Below are positions 11,801 through 23,800 of a stretch of 64,000 bases of DNA, piece after piece. The stretch comes from Odontesthes bonariensis (lineage: Eukaryota; Chordata; Actinopteri; Atheriniformes; Atherinopsidae): the NCBI RefSeq assembly GCF_027942865.1, contig NC_134526.1:22239784-22303783 (forward strand), written 5' to 3'. Within the stretch, counting starts at the first letter, position 1. Each line of letters opens with the position of its first letter. The notes under the pieces were generated by a model. It ran no database searches. It was not told where the DNA came from and saw nothing but the letters and a program-made list of their open reading frames with translations. The position numbers and the translations under genes were made by a program.

Positions 11801-14800
11801 GGACAAAATGCAAAGATATGTTCGTTAAGTCGTTTACAGTTATTTGGCGAGAAGAGAAAAAAGATCAAATAGATGTTCTGCTTTCATATTTTCATCCTCC
11901 TCACAGAAAATCTTATGTGTTATATTATATCAAGCAGAGCGTGAATCTCACAGTCTTTCTGATGTGTTTTTTTCCCCCCCTTCAAGCATTATTTATTCAT
12001 AATACGGAAACCTTGTGGCTTGATTTGATTAAAATCAAATGAAAATTTAATCTCCGAGGTCATTTTCATGCCAGATTATTTCTCATCATTAGCGACTTAC
12101 ACCATTGTATGATAATCAGCTCCTCAAATCAGCACTTCAACCCTCATTTTGCTCTTCTTTATCATCACAGCTTGATTTCCGCATTCAAAAATGTCCACAC
12201 ACAAACAAGCACGCATTCTGTGGATTCTTATTTTTTTTCTTGGATGCTTTACCTTCCTCCAGGCCCGATATTCTGTAATGTAGTTTATTGATGCCGTGAT
12301 CGATTTCCTGTCTGTGTTTCTCTGTTTCCAGCCTGAGGGCTTTTCTCTCTTTCTCCAGCAGCTCCACCTTCCTCCCGAGCTCCCCCTCCAAGTCCTCAAT
12401 CCTCCAGGGTCTGTCAGCATCAGCTCTGTGCCCGGGACCAGCTGACCTTTCTGGGCCCCCAGACACGTCGTCTTCCCTCGGCACCTCTGAGATGTTGCCG
12501 TCTGTCCGGTTGTGGGGAAATGGGCCGATGTCTGACTGCAGAGGAGCGAGACAGTGGACGAAAACTGGATCAGAGTTTGGACTTCTGAGACTCTCCACTC
12601 AACGGCTTTAGGATTTATTCACATGTTGACAGCAGAAAATGAGCATGGTATGACACATCATCGATTATCAGCCATAGATTTTGAGAGGTTCTCGGAGATT
12701 CTGAGTAAAATGTATATGTACAGCAAAGTTGAAGGAGCCTAAAAATAACTCATCTATTTGAAACATGACATTACGCCTCAGGTTAGTTGAATAAATGGGT
12801 TGATTTGTGGTTTCACTTTATGGTTTAGTTCATTTTATGGTTTAGTTGCTTTTCGTTAAAGTAATTTGTTTGGGAACCGTATGTTTACCTGCACAGTTTA
12901 GTGGAGCTGTGGTTACTGCTCGACTTGGCCATTTGATTGGACGAATGTACTTGTTCCAGTAAACAAGCATGGGGATGTAATAGATTTATTGACTGAGGTG
13001 TGTCCAATTCTGCTATGACAAGAAGCGATTTGCCCCCTCTCAGCTTGTCCTTTTCCAACTGACCTACATGCCACAGACCAAAACTCTTGACAAACAGTTT
13101 TGCTAGAGGGAAATTGGGACCATGTTGATTTAAATCTTTCACCTGACACAACATTAATATTGTCACTTCATAATCCAAAAATGAATACATCCTGCCATCC
13201 TGTTGTCAGAAATTCACTGTTGTTACGGTCTTCTTCTTCTTCTGAGTACTTCTTCTGCTATTTCTGGGTCAGAGGCTGTAAAGGAACTGGGGAGCACGCA
13301 CTGAGCGCCTTGGCCAGTTTGACTGAGAGTATAAATGTTGGAGTAATTTGACACCAGGCTGCAGCAGGCTGGTTTGCTTTTGGGTCCAAACCTCTTGTTT
13401 TCAACCATGGATCACATCAACTACTCCCACACTTAAACACTGCGTTTAAGGGCACAGTTAAGTCACACTACGGTTAGACCTACAACTTGACTAAGTGAAT
13501 ATCTTATTGAACTATTGTCCTTGTCCTAGCATACAAGAACGGGAGGGAAATCGGTTTATTGATGAGAAAATGTTGATGTGAAAGGTGGAGTTAGGCTTCT
13601 TTTTAGATTCCCGGTATTGAGCTTTTTCCATATCAGATGCATGCTATCCCCTGTGGATATTCTGCTGATACTAACTGCTGTTACTACACTCTTGTGTAAA
13701 AAGTCATTCTTTTGTGAAAAGAATTGACTGTCATCCATGAACGCCATTTTGCTGCTTTCCTTGGTTACATGTAAACACATGTAAACACATTTAAATTATG
13801 TTATGCTGCAAACAAGTGGAACAAACTGCCAGTGGAGATTAAACTTTCACCAAATGTAGACATTTTTAAATCCAGGTTAAAAACATTTCTTTTCTCATGT
13901 GTCTATGCATGAAATCTGCACGATATCTTTTCATTTATCTGGACTGTTGCTTGTTTTTAAATTCATTTAAATTATTTTAGTTGTTTCTCTTTATATTCTT
14001 TTATGTATTTTTAATGCTTCTTCCACTCCCTGCTGCAATGCTTATACTTTATGTGAAGCACTTTGAATTGTTTTGTACATGAAATGTGCTATACAAATAA
14101 ATTTGATTTGATTTGATTTGAATTGATGTTGAAAATTTGAAGATTTACTGCCCATTTTTGCAACTCGGTAACTCAGCCTTTAAATGATACTTTTGGAACA
14201 AAACACATCTACCATCACATGTTGAAATCAACTTTTTAACACAATTGTTGTTGTTTTAAAATGCAGAATGATTGAGAATTGAAAAATTCAACAAAACAGA
14301 TTTATTGTCACGTAAATGCACAAAATGACTCCTCTGCATTTAACCCATCCAGGTTGGCACCTGTTGAACGCACACATGAACAGGGTCACAGATGCCATAC
14401 ACACTGGAGCATGGGGGTAAGGTGCTCAAGTGCACCTCAGCCGTGGCAAGGAGCTGGACTCCCACCCCCCCCCGCTGTCAGGTCACCAATCTTTTGAATG
14501 GTGAGAGTGGGAATCAAACCGCAAACCTTCCGGTTATTGGACGACCCACTCTAACCACTGAGCCACGGCCGCATGTGATGAGACAAACCTTAAAATATCT
14601 TGGATTTGTGAGATAAATGTGAGAATTTTCTTTACCGTCTTTATTTTTATTTTTTTTGGAGTTGGCAACTTAAATATATAACATAGCATCACTTAAACAA
14701 TGTGATATGTATGTATTATGCAGAACACTTGATGCATCTTCTTGTTGAGCATGTTTTAAACAGATAACGGCACACTGCTGCAGACCCACATCACAGCTCA

Positions 14801-17800
14801 GTGTTCAGCTTCTTGTGGAGACGTGGTCGTATTTTCCTCAAAAACGTCTTCCACATTGTTCCATGACGTTTTCCATCCAGATCAAGTGAAAATGTTTCAG
14901 AGAAGACTACGGAGGATCATTTTCTTCCAACTATTTGAGCAGATGCCACCTCTCTGGGATGGTCTTTTAACACAGTCATGTTGCTGATTAAATGTGAGAT
15001 CACCTGTAAATGTATGCTTACTGTTTTTTTCCCCAAAACTTTTAAAGGTTTTTTAAGATTTTTTTTGCCTGTTCCTGGAACCTATATATCTATATTTCTA
15101 ATTGTTACTGGCTTAAAATGTATATATTCCACATAAAGTGATCCATTCCATATCGAAACACTGTAGAGCTTCAGTCTTTTTCAAAACTTTGCCCCATTAC
15201 AACAACATTCAGCAACCAGAGTGAAGCACTTGACATTTTAATATCAGACAAAGACACATAAGCAGAAATATGATTCTTATTATTTATTTATGTTTAGAAT
15301 TATTTAGTTTTTTACATTTTTGTATAAAAATAATTTGTATAAAAATAATTTATATAAAAATAATTTGTATAAAAAATAATTTATATAAAAATATAGCAAT
15401 AAATATAATAATACATATAAATATAAATATTACAAAAATAATTCAATTAATAGTTTTAAAATAATGATAATATATATAGATAATAGAAATAGAAAGTTAT
15501 GTATAGTAATCTATACATAATATGGTGTATGCATGGGTGGATTCATGCATACAAAGAAAGGAGAAGGTTCCTCAGATGGATAAAAGGGAGAATAGGTCCC
15601 ATGCATATAAAAGTCTGAAGAATAATCTATTGCTGGTGAAGCATAGATTCCCAAAGTTGAGGGATCTTCAGGCAGGTGGAGGGACGGTACTGAATATCCG
15701 AGGAGTTCGGGCTCATAGAAGTCGGTAGGGTCAGAGGAGAGTTGCAGGGATGAATAAGCATCATGTTCAATATTTTCAGGATAGTCAAATGGCTGAAAAT
15801 ATGTGCATGAAGCGTCAGTGGAGGGATGGAGGGATGTTTGATCTTCATATGCATCAAATTGGTCTTCTTGAAAAGTGCCAATTGATGGATGAAGAACATC
15901 CTCCATTTCCTTTGTCTTTTCCTCAAACTCTCTTTTGTCCTCTTCCAGCTGCTGTATTTCCAGCTCCAGATCTTTTCTGTCTTTCTGCAGTTGTGTCTTC
16001 TCTTGTTCAAAGCTCTTCTTCTCTTCCTCTACCTCTCTTTTTTCCTCCTCCACTTTTGCTTTCTTCTCTTCTAAATCCTTCTTTTCTGCGTCCAGATTTT
16101 GCTTCTGACATTTCATCTCTCTCTTTAGCTCTTCCAGGGTTTCACTCTCTTTCCTCAACTTTAAGGTGGCCTCTTCTAGCCTTTGCAAATCCTGCCCGTG
16201 TTGTCTTTTTTCCTCCTCCATCTTCTTCTTCTCATCTTTTACTTCCCTCCAAGCTTCTTCTAAATCTTTCCTCTGTGTTGCCAGATCTTCTCTTTCTTTT
16301 TCCACCTCAGCGATGGTCTCTTTCACTCTTCTGGTTTCATCCAGCATTTTTTTTCTCGCCTTCTGAAAATCAAGCTTCATTTTCATTCTTTCTTCGTCCA
16401 GCCTTTTCTGTGTGTCCCACACCTTCCTCTTTATCATCTCCATCTTGGTCTTTTCTTCCTGGAAGTACTTTTGTTCCTCTTCCATGATTTTCATGCCGTC
16501 CCTGAGCATGTAGACTTCGAATACGAGTTGTTTTTCGGTCTGGGCTTTGTATTCGATGGTCTGATTGAGCTGTTTCTTGTCAGCCTTCAGGTCCTCGATG
16601 TGACTCCTCAAACCACCGATGAATTCTCGGAGGTTTTTATTTTGGTGCTCTAAGGCTTCATTGGCTCTTTTGGTGTCATTGAGCTGCCTAACAAAGTTTT
16701 GAACACCCTGGGTAGGGATGTTCACACGTCCCCAGCTGTTTTGCAGTGACATTGCAATAACAGTTGGGTAAGCTTTGTTAAATTTTAGCTCAAGGTGGAA
16801 ACTTGTAGCTGCTTGTTGTCAAGCGGTTTCCTTTCGGATTTCGTTGCCTTTTTAAGACTTGTCGTTCACTGTCATAGACTGTATTTCTCTGACTGTAATT
16901 CTCCAATTGATCGTACTTGTCTGCACTTGGCTGAAGTCGATAAATTCTGGTCCGGTATGGAATTCTAATACTCTGAAGTTCTGCAGTGACATCATCAAGC
17001 TCCACCCACAATAAGTTCTTTCAAGTTCCAATCATGCCCCGCCCACCACTAACATGCCCCTCCCACACACAAGACACCAATGATAAACAATAATAAACAA
17101 CAGTAATAATAAAACAATAATAGTGATAAACATATATATCTCTAGTTGATCTAATATTATAATTACTGTTATATTATTTGGATGGCAGAAGCTGGCCAGA
17201 AAGAGGAAGGGTCAGGGAGTTATTCATGGCTGACTACCTACATTAGAGTCATGAACGCAGAGCTACTTTATAATGTTCTTTTGCAACTTTGGTACAGTAC
17301 AGACTTGTTCCTTTTTAACTGATTTGCCAGTTGAGTTGTTTCCAGAGCACTAAATTTGATATGGCATCGAGCAGAAATGGCATGCATGCCATAGTTTCAG
17401 TTTTATTTGATCTTGAAAGAGTTTTTCTCTCATTTCAAATAGATTTTCATCCCCTTTTTTTTGCATTGACTCTAAACAACGAGACGTTTTACTTCTCGTT
17501 TCCTTTGCTTCCTGTGCTTGTTCCTCACCTGATTTAGCTGATTCCCTCCACTGTTCTGTTCATGTAATCCACAGCTGATTGTGTTCAGTCTTTCCTCACT
17601 TTGTATACATACTCATTGGTTTCTGATGTTCTCTGCCAGTTCTTTGTTATTATTACTTTCCAGCAGATTGTTCTTTGCGTCACCCTTGTGAGTCTATGCG
17701 TTTGTTCCTTGTTTGTGACTTTTGACCTGTCGCTCACTTTTGGATTTTTTTCACACTCTCTGTTTTTGGATCCTGTATTTTGCCAGTTCCCCGTCTCTGA

Positions 17801-20800
17801 GTTTTGCCCCATTTAAAAAGTTTGAAGGTGATTGATTTTTAAGAACTTTCGTCATTTTCAGTCTTGTTTATGTTCACTTATTTTCAAGAAGCAAAGTAGA
17901 AGTATGTTGCATGTCCAACTTTGTCACATTATAATGCAGATTACTTAATAACATAGAGACAGACTCCCTCACGCATCTTGAATCTTTATAAACGATGTAT
18001 TTTCATATGACTGAATCAAAATGCTCGATAGAGAAACCTGTAGTTATGATACACGTGTCCAAGTATCCACAGCTGGTAAGCATGAGAAATCAATATTCTA
18101 GGCATGAATTATAACATTATTTATATCCACGTCTGCATGCCCATTGAAAGTAAAGCTTGCAGGAAAAGGCTGTTACATTTCATATTGGATGCTAACCTCT
18201 CACCAGCCTAATGACTAGTGGTGAAAAAATTAAGTGTGTATGCATGTGTGTGTTAGCTGTGCGCGGACATATGAGTGAACTACTTGTGTGTGTGCGTGTG
18301 CCACAGTTTCTCCCCGTGCACTATTCCCATTTTTCGTGTGCAGCTGCAAAGCAAACCACCAGAGCATAGCATTACGCTCTCTGCTTGTTATCAGGTAGAT
18401 GGGCCGAGGGCAGAAAGTGGGCAGACATAGCTGGCAGGCGAGGTGCTCAGATGTGTGTGGAAACGGAAAACGAGAGGATCGACGGCATCGGCCACGAACA
18501 AATTACTAGGAGAGAGAAGGGAGGCAGACTGAGAGTCTACTCTGAGAGAATAGTGATACCATGACAGGATTCAAATGGATGAAGATTTAGAGAAATGTGA
18601 AGATGAGGAAGAAGGGGAAAATTAGCTGAGCTGGTGGCAGCAATGTTTGAAAAATGAAATAAAAGTGTAGAAAATCATATGAAAGCATGAAAACTCTGGG
18701 AAAGTATTATTTGTAGAGCACTTTTATTAACAATTTTACAAAGTACCTTAAACAAGAAGGGATAAGGTGAGTCACAGTCCAATGGATTTCCACAAAAACA
18801 CAATAATTAAGTACGAGATAAATGTATCAAGCATTGCTAAAGGGTCTCTATGAGAGGAACTGCCTGACATATTTTGAGACAAGGCCATTTAAAGCTTTGA
18901 AGGCGTTCAGTAAGATTTTAGAATAAATATGAAATCTAAGCGTGAACCAGCTGAAGGATGTGATGTGTTTTTGCCTTTTTATCTCAGTAGTGAGTCTATA
19001 TGCAGTGTTTTGTATCAAATAGTGACAAAAGAGGAAGCTGAGCTGATAATAAAGGTGACTTTAACATAAGGCAGAAAAAGGCTGTTGTTCATTTGTTGAT
19101 TATGCTCGGTGCATATAGCTCTGGTTTTCAGTTGTGCTTTGTCAGATCCTTTCGAATATTTCTCTCTCTATCTCTCTATTGTATGTGTGTGATAATAACG
19201 CTGTGACGCTTTGCGGTAAGACGTGTTGCATCACTTCCTGTTACCTTGCTTGTGCACTGTGGAATTTCTTGCTCCGCTTGGAGTACTGATAATCACTTTA
19301 TTTCGATCTATAACTTACACAATTTTGGATAGTTAAACTCTATAGCTTACCGTTCTGTTCTAACACACTCCTACAGATCTTTAATCTTTATTCTCACTTT
19401 TTAGCGGTGTGTCTGGTTCTCTAGCATAGCATGGCTACTCTTCCTCCTTCTCCTGCTTTCACCTGCTCCGTGTGTCAGATGTTTAGTTACTCCTCTGCCT
19501 CCTTTAGCGATAATGGTACATGTAACAAATGTAGTCTTTTGGTAGTTTTGGAGGCGAGGATATCTGAATTGGAAGCTCGGCTCTGCACTGTTGAAAATCA
19601 ACCGATAGCGAGCCAGGCCCCTTTTGCCAGTGTGGAGCCACCTAGCGTAGCTAGCTCCATTAGCCTCCCCCTAGCAGAACCTGAGCAGCCAGGATTACAT
19701 CGTGGCTGGGTGACTGTCAGGAAGAGGCATAGCTCTAAAGTCAAGCCCTTTGTTCACCATCGACCTGTCCACGCTTCAAACAGATTTTCCCCACTCAGCG
19801 ACACACCCGCTGAGGACAAAACCCTGGTAATTGGCAGCTCTATAGTCAGAAACGTGGCATTAGAGACACCAGCGGCCATAGTCAAATGCATTCCAGGGGC
19901 CAGAGCGGGCGACATAGAATCCTATTTAAAACTGCTGGCTAAGGATAAACGTAAATATGGTAAAATAGTTATTCACGTCGGCGTTAATGACACCCGGTTA
20001 CGCCAATCGGAGGTCACTAAAATTAATGTTGCATCGGTGTGTTATTTTGCCAAAACAATGTCGGACTCCGTAGTTTTCTCTGGACCCCTGCCAAATCTGA
20101 CCAGTGATGACATGTTTAGCCGCATGTCGTCCTACAATCGCTGGTTGTCTAGATGGTGTCCAGCAAACAACGTGGGCTACATAGATAATTGGCAATCTTT
20201 CTGGAGAAAACCTGGTCTGATGAGGAGAGACGGCATCCATCCCACTTTGGAAGGAGCAGCTCTCATTTCTAGAAATATGGACGAATTTATTTGCCACCCT
20301 AAAACATGACAACCCAGGGCTCAGACCAGGATGCAGAGTTGCAGAGTTGTAGTCTTACACACTTCTCTGCAGCTTCCCACCTACTGCTACCCACCCAATC
20401 AATTAACACAAAAGGAGCAAATCCTCTTGTGCAAAAAGAAATTATTAAAACAAAAACTTTAACTAAACAAAAACATCAAACTATTAAATGTGGTTTGCTG
20501 AATATCAGATCTCTCCTTTCGAAGTCTCTGTTAGTGAATGAGTTGATTTGTGATCATCATATTGATATATTTTGTCTTACAGAAACCTGGCTGCAGCTGG
20601 AGGATCATGTTAGCATTAATGAAGCAACTCCCTCTGACTGTTTAAATGTTCACGTTCCTCGAACCACAGGCAGAGGAGGAGGAGTGGCAGCTATTTTCAG
20701 ATCAGGGTTACTCATCAGTCCCAGACCCAAGATTAGTTTTAGCTCTTTTGAATATCTTATTCTCAGTTTTTCCCACGCAAAGTGGAAATCACAGAAACCT

Positions 20801-23800
20801 CTTGTGTTTGTTGTTGTGTATCGTCCACCTGGCCCTTATTCTGAGTTTCTGTCTGAATTCTCAGAGTTTTTATCCCAGTTAGTGCTGAGTACAGATAAAG
20901 TCATTGTAGTGGGTGACTTTAATATTCATGTAGATGTTGAAAATGACAGCCTGAATATGAACTTTAATTCTATATTGGACTCTATTGGATTTTCTCAGAG
21001 TGTTCACAGACCGACTCACTGCCTTAATCACACCCTTGATCTTGTGCTGACTCATGGCACTGAGAGTGAACAGTTAACAGTGTTCCCTCATAACCCTGTC
21101 TTATCTGACCATTTTCTGATAACCTTTGAGTTTATATTACTTGACTATACAGTTTCTGAGAAGAAATTTACGTATAGAAGGTGTCTATCAGAGGATGCTG
21201 TAACCAGATTTAAAGAATTAATTCCATCATCCTTTTCTTCACTGCCATGTGCAGATATGACCGAGGACGACTACCTAAACTTTACTCCAGCAGCACTTGA
21301 CTCTCTTGTTGACAGCACTATAGTTTCAATGCGTACAGCACTGGACAATGTTGCCCCTCTGAAAAGGAAGGTAATCAGTCAGAAGAGGTTGGCTCCTTGG
21401 TATAATTCACAGCTGCGTGCTTTAAAGCAGACTGCAAGAAAGCTGGAGAGACAGTGGCGTTCCTCTAATTTAGAAGAGTCTCAGTTAGTCTGGAAAGATA
21501 GTTTAACAATGTATAAGAAATCCCTTCGTAAAGCTAGAACTGCTTATTATTCATCATTGATAAAAGAGAATAAGAACAATCCCAGGTTTCTTTTCAGCAC
21601 TGTAGCCAGTCTGACTAAGAGTCCGAGCTCTGCTGAGCCAGTTATTCCTTTAACTCTCAGCAGTGATGATTTCATGAGCTTCTTTATTAATAAAATTGTT
21701 TCTATCAGAGAGAAGATTGATGGAGTCCTTCCCACTATTATCAGTGATGTATCATCAAGTACAGCAGCTTTAGAAGTATCTTTAGAACCTGATTTGTATT
21801 TAGACGGCTTCTGCCCAGTTGATCTCTCTGATCTAACAACAGCAATAGTCTCTTCTAAACCATCAACTTGTGTTTTAGACCCAATCCCAACCAGACTGTT
21901 CAAGGAGGTTTTCCCATTAATTGACACTTCCATATTGGATTTGATCAATCTGTCTTTGTTGACAGGATATGTACCTCAGACTTTTAAGGTTGCTGTAATT
22001 AAACCTTTACTTAAAAAACCTACTCTTGATTCAGAAGTGCTGCCTCATTATAGACCTATATCCAATCTCCCTTTTATGTCTAAAGTTCTTGAAAAAATAG
22101 TTGCAGCTCAGCTTTGTGATCATTTACACAGAAATAATCTGTTTGAAGAGTTTCAGTCAGGATTCAGAGTGCACCATAGCAGAGAAACTGCACTGCTGAA
22201 AGTTTCCAATGATCTCCTCTTAGCCTCTGATAGCGGACTTGTGTCTGTGCTTGTCCTGTTGGATCTCAGTGCTGCATTTGATACGGTCGATCACAGTATC
22301 TTATTACACAGACTTGAACATGTTATTGGGATTAAAGGAACTGCATTAGGCTGGTTTAAATCATATTTATCTGATAGATTTCAGTTTGTTCTTGTAAATG
22401 AAGAATCTTCCTCACACACCAGAGTAAGTCATGGAGTTCCTCAGGGTTCTGTGCTTGGACCAATTCTTTTCACTTTATACATGCTTCCATTAGGTAACAT
22501 TATTAGACAGCATGGCATAAATTTCCATTGCTATGCTGATGATACTCAGCTGTACTTATCTATAAAACCAGATGAAACCAATAGGTTGGTCAGACTACAA
22601 GCATGTCTTAAAGACATAAAGACCTGGATGACTCAGAACTGTCTGCTGCTAAATTCAGACAAAACTGAAGTCGTTATCTTTGGACCTGAGCGTTTCAGGG
22701 AGAAATTGTCTAGCTATATAGTTACTCTAGATGGTATTTCCTTGGCTTCTAGTTCTACAGTGAGGAACCTTGGAGTTATTTTTGACCAGAACTTATCATT
22801 TGACTCGCATATAAAACAGGTTTCTAGGACTGCCTTCTTTCACCTTCGTAATATTGTTAAAATCAGGAACATCCTGTCTCAGAGTGATGCAGAAAAACTA
22901 ATTCATGCATTTGTTACTTCAAGATTGGATTACTGTAATTCTTTATTATTGGGCTGTCCCACATATTCTCTGAAAAGCCTTCCGTTGATCCAAAATGCTG
23001 CAGCCAGAGTTTTGACGAGAACTAACAGGAGAGATCATATTTCTCCAGTTTTAGCTTCTCTTCATTGGCTCCCTGTTAAATTCAGAATAGAATTTAAGAT
23101 TCTTCTCCTTACATATAAAGCTCTTAATGACCGAACTCCATCATATCTTAAAGATCTCATTGTAAGATATTTTCCTAACAGAGCACTTCGTTCCCAAACT
23201 GCAGGTTTACTTGAGGTTCCCAGAGTTTCTAAAAGTAGAATGGGAGGCAGAGCCTTCAGTTATCAGGCCCCTCTATTGTGGAATAAGCTGCCAGTAAATT
23301 TCCGGGAAGCAGACACCCTTTCCACTTTTAAGACCAGGCTTAAAACTTTCCTTTTTGATAAAGCTTATAGTTAGGGATGGCTCAGGTGATCCTGAAACAT
23401 CCCATAGTTAAGCTGCTATAGGCCTAGACTGCTGGGGGGCCTCATCTGACACACCTTTCCTCACTTTACTCTCTTTATGTAAATGTGACATTATTGTGGT
23501 CATTAACTCGTGTTTCCCAGTTCCAACAGATATCCTTTGAATGATGTTACAGTGCCGCCGTCGCGGTGGCCCCCTGTCCCCCTCCCCCTCCCCCCCCCCC
23601 TTTTCTGTCTTCTCAAACCCCAGCTGGTCGAGGCGGATGGCCACCCTTCCTGAGTCTGGTTCTGCCAGAGGTTTCTTCCTGTTAAAAGGGAGTCGTTTCT
23701 CTCCACAGTCGCCTCAGGCACGCCGCTCAGGCCGGGAGATTGGACCGAAAAACAAAAAGTTTTCAGTGCAATCTGTTGGTTTTCTTAGCTAGGAAATTGT

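Noticed and set aside
15750..16487. 245-codon plus-strand ORF opposite the coiled-coil gene
   Set aside because: It is the antisense shadow of Glu/Lys-rich codons, giving low-complexity Ser/Leu/Phe/Pro; the opposite strand has the longer frame with structured composition.
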